Source: Halobacillus sp. A1 (lineage in GTDB: Bacteria > Bacillota > Bacilli > Bacillales > Halobacillaceae). Taken from it: a stretch of 64,000 bases of DNA. Made by a program: the position numbers and the translations under genes. Positions 8,308-16,752 of the stretch are shown here, in pieces. The number at the start of each line of letters is the position of its first letter. Positions within the stretch are counted from its first letter, which is position 1. Below the pieces are notes generated by a model, which searched no databases, was not told the origin of the DNA, and saw only the letters and a list, made by a program, of their open reading frames with translations. Location of the stretch: contig NZ_JAIZEN010000001.1 in NCBI RefSeq assembly GCF_024189295.1, positions 1 to 64,000 on the forward strand, given 5' to 3'.

Positions 8308-8664
8308 CTACTCCTCCAATTCCTGGCGAAGTTTGATCAACCCTTGTTCTAAATCTAGAGCAGTAGGAACATCCTGCATATGAATGCCAAGGTCGATAAG
8401 CGTCATTGCAACGGCTGGCTGGATTCCAGTCAATACAACCTTAGCACCCATCAAGTCAGACATAGTCACTACGTCTCCAAGTACTTTTGCTATGAATGAA
8501 TCAATAATATCTACTGATGTGAGGTCAATGACTACACCAGTCGCTCCACTTTCATGGATCTTACTCAATAGATCTTCTTGAAACTGTATAGCCGTCTGAT
8601 CATCTAAATCGATTTGAATTGAAATGAGCAGATAGTTATGAAGCTTCAGAATAGGTATTCTCAT
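8308..8664 (-). CDS. rsbS: RsbS, stressosome STAS core protein
   Basis: A 118-residue single STAS domain. The RsbT phosphorylation site is Ser56 in [12 protein letters not shown] (Ser59 in B. subtilis). I chose ATG 8664 rather than GTG 8673 because GGGAG lies 8 bases upstream and the resulting start, MRIPILK, resembles the B. subtilis protein. It follows rsbR by 5 bases and precedes rsbT by 2. Confidence 0.95.
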   Translation of the reverse strand: MRIPILKLHNYLLISIQIDLDDQTAIQFQEDLLSKIHESGATGVVIDLTSVDIIDSFIAKVLGDVVTMSDLMGAKVVLTGIQPAVAMTLIDLGIHMQDVPTALDLEQGLIKLRQELEE

Positions 8665-8669
8665 CTCGA

Positions 8670-9539
8670 TCACTCCCTGTTTAGAGAATCAATTAATTTT
8701 TCTATATCTTGTTCTTTTGGCTGTACATCTTCAATCGTGCGGTTCGTCAATTCCAGTGCGGACTTGAACCCTTTTCTCAGGGAGCTTTTCGTCGGGAATT
8801 TGCCTAGGTCGATTCCCAGATTGACAATAGTTTGAGCAATTTCAGGTCGTATTCCTACTAATATACAGCGTGAGCCAATCAAACGCACAGCTTCAGCCGC
8901 CTGGATGATATGGTGCGCGACCATCGTATCGACGACGGGAACTCCGGTGATATCAATCAAGACGACTTCCGCATTATGCTTGATCACACCATCAAGAAGG
9001 TTCTCCATGATCAGTTTGGCTCTCTCTGTATCGATCGTTCCGATGAGAGGCATGATCGTGATATTGTCCATAACTGGAATTAAAGGTGCAGATAATTCTT
9101 GAAGAGCAACTCTTTGGAGAGATACGATGTGTTCCCAGCTTCCAGAATATTCGTTCACAAGCTGGTTGATGACGGGGTCGACCCACCCATCAACTTTTCT
9201 AAGTACTTCTGCAAAATAATCCGAGTCGATCTGCTCAGATTGTTTGAGAATGTATTCTGTGATGACTCGACGGAACACCTGCATCCCATCCGTCAAATAG
9301 CTGAGCGGCCACCCGAGGTTGATAAGACGTTCAGAAAAATCATTCAAGTCATTAGTCAGTCCCGATTTTTCGATACTAGTGAATATGACATTCACGAATT
9401 CACGGTTAGTGCTTTCAAAAAGCTCATCGGAAATCGTAGCTGTATAATCACTGGATTTTTTCTTATTCACTTCCTCAAGCCACATCTTGACGATGTCATC
9501 ACTATGTCCAATTACAATATCTTTCAGTTTCTGATCCAT
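8670..9539 (-). CDS. rsbR: RsbR, stressosome co-antagonist (RsbRA type)
   Basis: A 289-residue protein: an N-terminal globin-like sensor domain (about 1-145) and a C-terminal STAS domain (about 155-270). The STAS domain contains [17 protein letters not shown]-like residues and GVPVVDTM, the region holding the phospho-threonines. With RsbS it forms the stressosome. The ATG at 9539 has GGAGG 6 bases upstream. It opens the rsb operon. No RsbP/RsbQ energy branch is seen in this window. Confidence 0.95.
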   Translation of the reverse strand: MDQKLKDIVIGHSDDIVKMWLEEVNKKKSSDYTATISDELFESTNREFVNVIFTSIEKSGLTNDLNDFSERLINLGWPLSYLTDGMQVFRRVITEYILKQSEQIDSDYFAEVLRKVDGWVDPVINQLVNEYSGSWEHIVSLQRVALQELSAPLIPVMDNITIMPLIGTIDTERAKLIMENLLDGVIKHNAEVVLIDITGVPVVDTMVAHHIIQAAEAVRLIGSRCILVGIRPEIAQTIVNLGIDLGKFPTKSSLRKGFKSALELTNRTIEDVQPKEQDIEKLIDSLNRE

Positions 9540-9749
9540 ACTAAACCTCCGAATTTCCTGCATTCTTTATCTCCTAGACGTCCTTCTCACGGTCAAAACA
9601 TTATACAAAAATAATGTTATCAAAAATTACTACGTAAATATACTAATTAGTTTTATTTTATACTTTTTAAGTCCAAGACGCCAACTAAATTAGTTACTTT
9701 TCCACGTTATTTAACAAAAACATACCTGTGGCATGTGTTTAATGTACTA

Positions 9750-9842
9750 TGGCAAATAAAACCATGAAAGCAGCAGCCTGGTTTTCCTTCTTTATAAGGC
9801 CCCAGAATACTCAGCTTCATGGTCTCGTTCCAAGCTATTCTA
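9750..9842 (-). ncRNA. structured RNA or terminator between ndoA and rsbR
   Basis: On the minus strand, ACCATGAAGC (9814-9823) pairs with GCTTTCATGGT (9761-9771, one bulged base). It encloses inner pairings CTGG/CCAG and CCTT/AAGG and is followed by TTTTATTTG. An extended -10 box, TGaTAGAAT, lies at 9837-9845, so a transcript of about 80 bases could start near 9830. It could be a small RNA, an attenuator for rsbR or simply a second terminator. The rest of 9540-9749 shows no gene; a lone TATAAT at 9600-9605 lacks a good -35. Confidence 0.35.
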
Positions 9843-9863
9843 TCATTTTTTCAGCAAATAAAA

Positions 9864-9892
9864 ATAAAGCTGCCTCTGATGGACAACTTTAT
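9864..9892 (-). terminator. terminator after ndoA
   Basis: ATAAAG pairs with CTTTAT around an imperfect stem, with a T-rich tract (9851-9864 on the plus strand as A-rich) on the minus strand just after the ndoA stop. Confidence 0.5.
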
Positions 9893-9894
9893 CA

Positions 9895-10245
9895 TTAAAA
9901 GTCTATAAGCCCTAAGCTGATTTGCAGCGCTTCGTTCACCTGCTGCATCATCGGCTCATCTAGTTGAGTAATCTTGTCGGTCAAACGCTGTTTATCAATC
10001 GTTCTGATTTGTTCCAACAGAATAACAGAATTTCGTTCGAAACCATATTTTTCAGCATTAATTTCGACATGAGTTGGTAGTTTGGCTTTTTGTATTTGTG
10101 CGGTAATCGCGGCTATAATTACTGTGGGGCTGAAACGATTCCCGATATCGTTTTGAAGAATGAGCACTGGACGGACTCCACCTTGCTCCGATCCTACAAC
10201 TGGGGACAAATCAGCGAAATAAACATCTCCTCGTTTGACTATCAC
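9895..10245 (-). CDS. ndoA: NdoA (EndoA/MazF), mRNA interferase toxin
   Basis: A 116-residue MazF/PemK-family endoribonuclease, nearly identical in layout to B. subtilis EndoA ([13 protein letters not shown]..., [22 protein letters not shown]). It cleaves mRNA at UACAU-type sites in B. subtilis. I chose GTG 10245, 5 bases after the antitoxin stop, because GGGGTG lies 8 bases upstream and the N-terminus then matches. A GTG at 10254 overlapping the antitoxin stop is possible. The gene pair lies between alr and rsbR, as in B. subtilis. Confidence 0.95.
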   Translation of the reverse strand: MIVKRGDVYFADLSPVVGSEQGGVRPVLILQNDIGNRFSPTVIIAAITAQIQKAKLPTHVEINAEKYGFERNSVILLEQIRTIDKQRLTDKITQLDEPMMQQVNEALQISLGLIDF

Positions 10246-10250
10246 CGACT

Positions 10251-10526
10251 TCACACCCCGCTCACTAATTGTTCCAGGGTGTGATCTGCCTCCTCTTCGG
10301 CCTGAAACGATTCTGAAGCGATATTAAGATTGATTTTAGCCATTTCCATATATCCACGTCGCATGGATTCTAAAATATGCCTCTGTTTTTCTTCACGCAA
10401 ATACATTTTCGTTGCTTTACACATGAAATCGCTCCGATCACTGTTTTCGAGTTGAACCTGTCCATCAACTTCAACTAGTAGGTTATCCGGAATCCGAATG
10501 ACAATCTCTCGCATGCTATCGGACAA
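10251..10526 (-). CDS. ndoAI: NdoAI (MazE-like antitoxin, CopG/RHH)
   Basis: A 91-residue ribbon-helix-helix antitoxin. The N-terminal strand is [10 protein letters not shown]; the C-terminal part [15 protein letters not shown], which binds the toxin, is conserved with B. subtilis EndoAI. GGAGG at 10536-10540 is 9 bases from TTG 10526 but only 3 from ATG 10532, so TTG is preferred; the product then starts MSDSMREI, resembling the B. subtilis start. Antitoxin first and toxin second is the usual order. Confidence 0.93.
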   Translation of the reverse strand: MSDSMREIVIRIPDNLLVEVDGQVQLENSDRSDFMCKATKMYLREEKQRHILESMRRGYMEMAKINLNIASESFQAEEEADHTLEQLVSGV

Positions 10527-10676
10527 AACCATACACCTCCACCATCTTTTACCCAAAAGAAACCAGTCAAATAAGTCCAATTTAATTTTATCATTGGCTC
10601 GTGTCTAATGCAAAGGAGTCTTGGGTTTTTTTATAGAAAGATGCTGCTTGACGGTTGAAATGAAGAGGATCGTCTC

Positions 10677-11840
10677 TTAAAAATCAAGCGATAAAGGGTT
10701 ATCTACCTTTACCATATGCCCATTTTTCAAATACATGCGTGGAACTCGGGAACTTATCATACAAGGTATCTCATAATTGATTGTTTCCAATTGTGCAGCC
10801 ACTTCATCAGTATGAACTTCTTCATTTCCTTGCTTTCCAATTAATGTAACCTTACTTCCTATAGAATATTCTTGATCGAGCCGAATCATGAATTGATCCA
10901 TACAAATTCGTCCGACAATCGGCCGCCTTTTTCCTTCGATAAGCACATCCATTCCTTGCAGCTTCCTAATCCATCCATCCGCATATCCGACGGGGACAGT
11001 TCCGATCCACTCTTCACCGGATGTCTCATAAGTCGCTCCATAGCTCAAGTATTCGCCGGGAGCTACTTTTTTTACATGGATCAATCGGCTGTGCAAGGAA
11101 AAAGCCGGTTTCAAATCAATGGGCCGTTCCTTTTTGACATCTGGTGATGGATAAAGACCATACATACTGATCCCAAAGCGGACGAATTGCTTCATCCGTC
11201 CAGGGAACCGCATGCTCGCCGCGCTATTTCCTGTGTGAACATCGACTGGATCAGGCCATACCTTTTCAAAATGGGACAGCATGGACGCCATCCGTGTTTC
11301 CTGCTCGTTGAAGTAACCCGTATCTTCCTCGTCCGCTGTCGCAAAATGCGTAAAAATGGCTTCAAGTATCAATTGGCGATTATTTTCAATCTCCTTCAAG
11401 ACATCATCCATTTCTTCAGTTGAACGGATACCGATCCGCCCCATCCCTGTATCCCACTTCATGTGGATACGGAGTCTGCCGGGGAGAGAAGATACGTCTA
11501 ATTGCTGCAGCCACTCTTTTTGAAACACGGTGACAGCTATATCATGTTCCGCTGCAAGCCAAGCATCTTGCGGACGGACCCAACCCATTACAAGCAAAGG
11601 AGCGGTGATCCCCGCCTTTCGCAATCTGATCGCTTCATCCAGCAGAGCGACCGCCAGCCGATCTGCTCCTGATTCCAGCGCTTGATGAGCGACTTGAAGA
11701 TCACCGTGACCATAAGCATTGGCTTTTACAACTGCATAAATACCGGTTTCCTGTTTTAAGCGGTTCCTCAACTGTTTTATATTAAAGTCGATATTCGACA
11801 ATTCGATTTCTGCCCAAGTATCACGGTAAAAACTATCCAT
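10677..11840 (-). CDS. alr: alanine racemase
   Basis: A 387-residue fold-type III PLP enzyme that makes D-alanine for peptidoglycan. The PLP lysine is in VVKANAYGHG (Lys39), and the catalytic tyrosine lies in LSYGATYE. The conserved CMDQFM and SSRVPR motifs are present. Two starts are possible: ATG 11840 (AAGGTGG 11 bases upstream) or TTG 11846 (5 bases). The 150-base gap before ndoAI suggests a separate or internal promoter. Confidence 0.95.
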   Translation of the reverse strand: MDSFYRDTWAEIELSNIDFNIKQLRNRLKQETGIYAVVKANAYGHGDLQVAHQALESGADRLAVALLDEAIRLRKAGITAPLLVMGWVRPQDAWLAAEHDIAVTVFQKEWLQQLDVSSLPGRLRIHMKWDTGMGRIGIRSTEEMDDVLKEIENNRQLILEAIFTHFATADEEDTGYFNEQETRMASMLSHFEKVWPDPVDVHTGNSAASMRFPGRMKQFVRFGISMYGLYPSPDVKKERPIDLKPAFSLHSRLIHVKKVAPGEYLSYGATYETSGEEWIGTVPVGYADGWIRKLQGMDVLIEGKRRPIVGRICMDQFMIRLDQEYSIGSKVTLIGKQGNEEVHTDEVAAQLETINYEIPCMISSRVPRMYLKNGHMVKVDNPLSLDF

Positions 11841-11935
11841 ACTCAAAAGAACCACCTTTTCTCATTCAATATCTTTCTATTATTGAACGAGGGGGAGAGC
11901 GTGTCAATGGCAACCCCGTACGCTAGAAAAATAAA

Positions 11936-11955
11936 AGCAGACCGTTAAGCCTGCT
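11936..11955 (-). terminator. weak terminator between ydcC and alr
   Basis: AGCAG pairs with CTGCT and TTTTATTTTT follows on the minus strand, just past the ydcC stop. Confidence 0.5.
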
Positions 11956-11967
11956 CGCAAATTGTTA

Positions 11968-12990
11968 TTATTTCTCAGAGTATCCGCTAATAGAATTAGC
12001 GACGACGACCATCTCTTCCGCTGTCAATTCATCACTTGCCAGGTGATAAGTCGAAGCTTGATCGTTCCATTCCAGTTTCTTCTCAGTAATAGCACCCATA
12101 GCTCCATTTGACAGCTGAACCGGTTCCCCATTCACTTCCACCGACTGTCTGGCGCTGGCAGGTTCCGTTTTTGCAGTCTCCTGGATAAGTGTGAAGTCTT
12201 TCTCTCCTTTATATGTCATGATGACGCGGCTTCCCGTTTCCGTTTCGACCTCTTGCTTGTCCCACAGACTTGCCCCAAGTGTTTCCTCCGGATACAGAAC
12301 TTCTGCCTCAATCTTCTCCTCTGGCTCAGCAGTGACAGGCACATCAGAAGAACTCATGGCCATGTTCTCGTCCACATCAAAATCTTCTTTTTTGAACGAA
12401 TCGTTGGCGGCAAAATTCGAGAATTGCACCTCGACTAAAGCTGTCATATCCTGATCGAAGACTTTGACCATGACCGGTGCATAGGATTTCTTATCAAAGT
12501 AGATTTCCTGAAACGGCAGAGCCTGGTTGTTTTGATAATTCGTCTTGGTTTTGAACACATAATGATTTTCAGTGGCGTTGAACTCCGACTGATCATCCGC
12601 CTTGATATCTTTCACCAATGAATTGAACAAATAAGGCTGGCTGGTGTTCTCGGGCCACTCGCTCTGGAATTTGAAGCTCTTATTCAAAGCAGGAGTCAGA
12701 ACAAATACACCGGTATCGTTTTTCAATATGATTTGGCTGCCTTTTTCATCCTTATCATTTTCAAGCTCGACTCTGTAAAAATCATCTTTCTTATGAGAAA
12801 TTTGAATATGGTATTTCTGCTCTTCTTTTCCAGTCTTCATCGTCATGCTGGCGTCGGTCTTATAACCTTTCATTTCACTTTGCTGTTCTTCTAGTTTCTG
12901 AACGACATCTTCTTTCGATTGCTCCCCACATGCCGTAAGAAAGAGGGTAAGTGCCATAATCACAAAGAGAAGGATCGGAAAACGTCTCAT
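11968..12990 (-). CDS. ydcC: YdcC-like lipoprotein (LolA/GerS-like fold)
   Basis: A 340-residue lipoprotein with a type II signal peptide; the lipobox is LFLTAC with lipid-anchored Cys21. The mature part has the extended beta-sheet pattern of the LolA/LppX superfamily. In B. subtilis ydcC sits between acpS and alr and is sporulation-linked; the related GerS of Clostridioides is needed for cortex modification during germination. The exact role here is unknown. Synteny with nnr, acpS and alr supports the name. Confidence 0.85.
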   Translation of the reverse strand: MRRFPILLFVIMALTLFLTACGEQSKEDVVQKLEEQQSEMKGYKTDASMTMKTGKEEQKYHIQISHKKDDFYRVELENDKDEKGSQIILKNDTGVFVLTPALNKSFKFQSEWPENTSQPYLFNSLVKDIKADDQSEFNATENHYVFKTKTNYQNNQALPFQEIYFDKKSYAPVMVKVFDQDMTALVEVQFSNFAANDSFKKEDFDVDENMAMSSSDVPVTAEPEEKIEAEVLYPEETLGASLWDKQEVETETGSRVIMTYKGEKDFTLIQETAKTEPASARQSVEVNGEPVQLSNGAMGAITEKKLEWNDQASTYHLASDELTAEEMVVVANSISGYSEK

Positions 12991-13039
12991 TTTTGTTTCA
13001 ACTCCTTTGTCTCTTGCTGAAGGACAAAGGGAACGGTCT

Positions 13040-14563
13040 TTACGTGGAAACAGAAAATGTACGGAAGGTTTCAGATAACCCTTCTATGAGATCAGAGGCT
13101 AGTAAACCAGTGGTTGAGTGGTGATTCTCGGTCAGCCGCTCCGCTGTCAACCCATGAATCATGCAGCCGTTCGCTAATGCATCAAACACTGATTTTGACT
13201 GGAGGGTGAGTGCGAGTAGAACTCCTGATAAGACATCACCGCTTCCCCCTTTGGCTAATCCAGCATTGCCTGACAGCTCCACTCGCTGGTCGCCTTGAGG
13301 AGAAGTAATGATCGTAGCGGGGCCTTTCAACACTACGTACACTCCGTACTTCTCAGCAAAACCTCGAGTGAGTGTAAAAGGAGACTGCATCACTTCAGGA
13401 ATCGAACGATCAATCAAGTGAGCGAATTCTCCCGGGTGTGGAGTCAAAATAACTGGATCCGGACGATCGGCATACTTCATCAGCTTATCTTTTACATGGT
13501 AGAGCGCGTCTGCGTCAATCAATATTGGACCTTTGGCGTGTTGGAAAAGGGTTTGGAATATAAGGGATGCATTTACTTCTCTGCCCATTCCCATCCCGAT
13601 CGCTGCACCATTATACTTCGACCAGTCCACTCCGCTGATATCCATCATAACCCCTTGTTCTTCGGGCAGCGGTTCAAATGTGGCTTCCCGCAGGAAAGAT
13701 GCCACTGAAGGAATTGCCGTTGTAGGTGTGGCGATGGATAAAAGCCCGATTCCACTACGCAAAGCAGCACGACCCGTCATCGCGATCGAGCCTGGCATGT
13801 GATAGGAACCGCCAATAACGAGACCTTTTCCATGACTGCCCTTATGGGAATGTTTTGACCTGATAGGAACCGTTGTAAAAGCGTCCCTCTTCGTCCAAAA
13901 CTGTCTTCGCGGATTCGGCAGCAGCTTAACCGGCAAGCCGATTTCCACTACGGTCCATTTCCCATAATAGCAGCTTGTACTCTCAAGAAAAGCGCTCATT
14001 TTTGGTGCGGCAATCACTACCGTCTCATCCGCTTTGACAGCATCAAATTCATCGAATCCTTCATCCGCAGGAACACCGCTCGGAATGTCGATCGAAATGG
14101 TATAGGCATTTTGCTCATTAACCAGTTCCACCACTTCACGGATTGGTGAGCGCAGCTTCCCTTTGACTCCGATTCCCAGCATACAGTCGATGATCACATC
14201 AGCCTGCTGCATGTCCTTCCCCAAAACACTCACGTCCTTGGTATGTGTCACAACATACCCAGACCGAAGGAATATTTCTTTGTGAGTCAAAGCGTCTCCA
14301 TGTATTTTTTCATCCGGGACTACTTGCCATGCTTCTACTCGATACCCGTGATTCAACAAGGTACGAGCGATGACATAGCCGTCTCCCCCGTTATTTCCCC
14401 CGCCGATGAGCACGATCACGTTTTGTTGTCGATTAATTTTTTTCTCGACTTCTGCACTGACCGATCGCCCAGCGTTCTCCATGAGCATCGTCCCACTCAA
14501 ACCCGTCGTTTGAATAGCTGTCTGATCCCATTCATACATTTCTTGTGCGGTCACAATCTCCAA
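13040..14563 (-). CDS. nnr: bifunctional NAD(P)HX epimerase/dehydratase
   Basis: A 507-residue fusion. The N-terminal YjeF domain (about 1-215, IGGGNNGGDGYVIAR) is the NAD(P)HX epimerase. The C-terminal ribokinase-like domain (about 230-500, HPGEFAHL and GGSGDVLSG) is the ADP/ATP-dependent dehydratase. Together they repair hydrated NAD(P)H. The TTG start at 14563 is chosen because AGGAGG (14571-14576) is 7 bases upstream; ATGs upstream lie before this ribosome site. It follows acpS by 58 bases. Confidence 0.94.
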   Translation of the reverse strand: MEIVTAQEMYEWDQTAIQTTGLSGTMLMENAGRSVSAEVEKKINRQQNVIVLIGGGNNGGDGYVIARTLLNHGYRVEAWQVVPDEKIHGDALTHKEIFLRSGYVVTHTKDVSVLGKDMQQADVIIDCMLGIGVKGKLRSPIREVVELVNEQNAYTISIDIPSGVPADEGFDEFDAVKADETVVIAAPKMSAFLESTSCYYGKWTVVEIGLPVKLLPNPRRQFWTKRDAFTTVPIRSKHSHKGSHGKGLVIGGSYHMPGSIAMTGRAALRSGIGLLSIATPTTAIPSVASFLREATFEPLPEEQGVMMDISGVDWSKYNGAAIGMGMGREVNASLIFQTLFQHAKGPILIDADALYHVKDKLMKYADRPDPVILTPHPGEFAHLIDRSIPEVMQSPFTLTRGFAEKYGVYVVLKGPATIITSPQGDQRVELSGNAGLAKGGSGDVLSGVLLALTLQSKSVFDALANGCMIHGLTAERLTENHHSTTGLLASDLIEGLSETFRTFSVST

Positions 14564-14621
14564 TTCGTTCCCTCCTACCCGCATTACCATGCTATGAGTT
14601 CATCTATGTAAATATGTCCAA

Positions 14622-14978
14622 TCACACTTGCTCGAGTACAACTTGAGCCACGGCCTGGCTGTCACTATGAGTGATCGCCACCCAGATCGTCAGGTGTTCA
14701 CGGGCACGAACCACCATCTTAGGCGCTCCTTCTTCTGTGGAAAGAATTTCAATATCTTGAAAGCTTAATTTCCCTATTCCTGTTCCGACTGCTTTAGCAA
14801 ACGCCTCTTTCGCTGCGAACCTGCCCGCAAGATATTCCACTTTCCTGCGATCCTTAAGCGTTCCGTAATGTTCCTGTTCTCTTTCAGTTAATATCCTTTG
14901 AACAAAACGTGGATTTCGCTTTATACTTTGTTTAATACGTGAAAGTTCAATTAAATCGATACCGATTCCTTTAATCAT
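14622..14978 (-). CDS. acpS: holo-[acyl-carrier-protein] synthase
   Basis: A 118-residue AcpS that transfers 4'-phosphopantetheine from CoA to the acyl carrier protein. The magnesium-binding Asp in IGIDLIEL and Glu in RFAAKEAFAKA are present. The ATG at 14978 has AAGGAAG 6 bases upstream and is preferred over ATG 14984. It is divergent from the rhomboid gene and heads the acpS-nnr-ydcC group. Confidence 0.95.
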   Translation of the reverse strand: MIKGIGIDLIELSRIKQSIKRNPRFVQRILTEREQEHYGTLKDRRKVEYLAGRFAAKEAFAKAVGTGIGKLSFQDIEILSTEEGAPKMVVRAREHLTIWVAITHSDSQAVAQVVLEQV

Positions 14979-15102
14979 ATCCATCTTCCTTTTAAACGAT
15001 TTCTTTAAAGTATACCCGAACTTCTTAAGCTTAAAAATGAATACTCTATCTAACTATTACTTATAGTGAAGAATAACCCTCAATTTTAAAGGAGAGCGCG
15101 CC

Positions 15103-15873
15103 ATGTTTGTGAGAACCGAAAGCTTCCAGGAATTTCTTAAATTTTATCCGATTGTCTGTGGACTGGTGATTATCCATTTTGTTCTCTGGTTTTTCATCGA
15201 TATCCTCCAGCTGCCTTTTGCGCTGCAGATTTTGCGGGAGGGTATAGGCAATAACTACTTGGTAGGACAAGGAGAGTACTGGAGACTCGTCACACCGATC
15301 TTTCTCCATGGCGGATTTGCTCACGCGTTATTCAACTCTTTCTCCCTCGTGCTGTTCGGACCGGCCCTTGAACAAATGCTCGGCAAAGCAAAGTTCATCA
15401 CTATGTACTTAGCAGCAGGCATCGCGGGGAACATCGGAACCTATTTAATGGCTCCTAATGAATTCTATCAACACCTCGGCGCGTCAGGGGCGATTTTTGG
15501 CTTATTCGGTGTGTATGCCTATATGGTGATCTATCGTAAATCTCTGATTGGCGCGGCTAACTCACAACTTGTCATGACCATTTTCGTCATCGGTTTCTTC
15601 ATGACCTTCATGCGCCCGGGCATTAATGTATGGGCTCATTTATTCGGGCTGATTGGCGGATTTGCTGTCGCTCCTCCGTTATTGAAAAATGCTCGCCCTT
15701 TTTCGGTCTGGCAGAACCGTGCGAAGTTCGCAAATCGGGATCGTGACGAAGTGAGCTTTAACCCGAATCGATGGAAGAACAAGCGATTTTCTTCTAAGAA
15801 TTATGGAAAATACATTCTATGGGGAATTATCTTTTTCCTTGTGGCCATGGCTTTTCTAGGTAATTTATTTTAA
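15103..15873 (+). CDS. ydcA: rhomboid family intramembrane serine protease (YdcA-like)
   Basis: A 256-residue polytopic membrane protein with about six core helices and a seventh near the C-terminus. The catalytic Ser128 is in GASGAIFG and the His179 in AHLFGLIGG; an HGG segment before the HALFN helix is also typical. Substrates are unknown. Ribosome site AAAGGAGAG precedes the ATG. It is divergent from acpS, as ydcA is in B. subtilis. Confidence 0.9.
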   Translation: MFVRTESFQEFLKFYPIVCGLVIIHFVLWFFIDILQLPFALQILREGIGNNYLVGQGEYWRLVTPIFLHGGFAHALFNSFSLVLFGPALEQMLGKAKFITMYLAAGIAGNIGTYLMAPNEFYQHLGASGAIFGLFGVYAYMVIYRKSLIGAANSQLVMTIFVIGFFMTFMRPGINVWAHLFGLIGGFAVAPPLLKNARPFSVWQNRAKFANRDRDEVSFNPNRWKNKRFSSKNYGKYILWGIIFFLVAMAFLGNLF

Positions 15874-15917
15874 TAAAAGTCTATGTTGACGGTGGCTGTT
15901 GATATAGATAATTGAGT

Positions 15918-15947
15918 TATTCAACAATATGTCAGGATTGTTGAATA
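15918..15947. repeat. 11-bp inverted repeat after ydcA
   Basis: TATTCAACAAT and ATTGTTGAATA are perfect complements around an 8-base loop. There is no T-run, so it is a weak terminator candidate at best. The motif ATTGTTGAATA recurs near 41271 beside another repeat copy, suggesting it belongs to the repeat family flank. Confidence 0.5.
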
Positions 15948-15950
15948 CTT

Positions 15951-16150
15951 GATTTCGAGACACTCTGGGTTCGTTGCCGTAATAAGAGTCAGGGGTGGTG
16001 GGGCAGCTGCTCGCTTTCCTGTGGGGGAACTGGCGAGCTTCCTCAGGCTAAAGCCCTGTGAGATCTCACCTAGCTCCTTCTCCCACGGGAGTCTCCCAGC
16101 TGCCCCACCACCCCATTCGATAGAAGTGAGAAACGCACCCTCCGCTTAAT
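15951..16150. repeat. type 1 dispersed palindromic repeat, copy A
   Basis: An imperfect palindrome of about 200 bases. An 18-bp perfect inverted repeat (15992-16009 with 16097-16114) encloses the family core: CTCGCTTTCC..., GAGCTTCCTC, GATCTCACC, CCCACGGGAGTCTC. The outer flank TTTCGAGAC...GGGTTCGTTGCCG matches copy B at 34.1 kb. No gene. Confidence 0.85.
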
Positions 16151-16435
16151 AAAAAGCGTCTTTCCGGTTCCTACCTCTGAAAATATAGCGTTCTAAATCA
16201 AATGATCTACTTCGTAACGACAATCAGTAGGATGCCAATTCTGATCATATTTTCCTTAGTAAGATAACTTTGCAACGTGCGTGGTACTCATCTTAAGCAT
16301 TTTAGTTTATTCATTCTGTTACTCACCTGATTATGACTCCCTGTATGTGTAGAGTTGATGTGCGTCTTCCGCTAGCCTTTTTGAAAGTAACCTTTATGAT
16401 TAGGCTTTTCTCGATTCTTACGTGCTGCATTTCCG

Positions 16436-16656
16436 TCATTGGAGTTTCCGTTCTACTAAAGGACGTAAAGAACTCCGGGAAATTGCGAGACTCCTGTGGG
16501 AAGAGAGTGCTTGGTGAGATCCCGCAGGACGGGACGTCCGAGGAAGCTCACCGCGCTCCCACGGAGTTCTTTACACTGTTAAACGTAACGAAAACACCCC
16601 AAACATATCGAAGCTGAGTCTTCAGCATAAGGGAGCTTATATGAATATCAACATGG
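16436..16656. repeat. type 1 dispersed palindromic repeat, copy C
   Basis: A 13-bp perfect inverted repeat (16465-16477 with 16562-16574) encloses the core in the opposite orientation to copy A (GCGAGACTCC, GTGAGATCCC, GAGGAAGCTCACC). An outer flank AGCTTATATGAAT (16634-16646) matches copies E and, inverted, G. The stretch 16151-16435 between copies A and C shows no gene. Confidence 0.85.
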
Positions 16657-16709
16657 AACTTTAACAAAGCCCATAAAAAATTAACAATCAAATGCAATAA
16701 AGCAAAAAA

Positions 16710-16737
16710 GACCCGATCGGATGAATCCGATCGGGTC
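16710..16737 (-). terminator. terminator of cshA
   Basis: A 12-bp perfect stem GACCCGATCGGA/TCCGATCGGGTC with a TGAA loop is followed by CTTTTTTGC on the minus strand. Confidence 0.9.
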
Positions 16738-16752
16738 TCTTTTATATCTCTT

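Noticed and set aside
9594-9660. A promoter for rsbR from the TATAAT at 9600-9605
   Set aside because: The nearest -35-like TTGATA is only 12 bases away and no other box is at 16-18 bases, so the promoter could not be placed.
15949-16617. Open frames 15949-16149 and 16333-16617, and similar ones at 24331-24531, 34105-34371 and 63458-63640
   Set aside because: They fall inside the palindromic repeats, share only repeat-derived peptides and have no ribosome sites.
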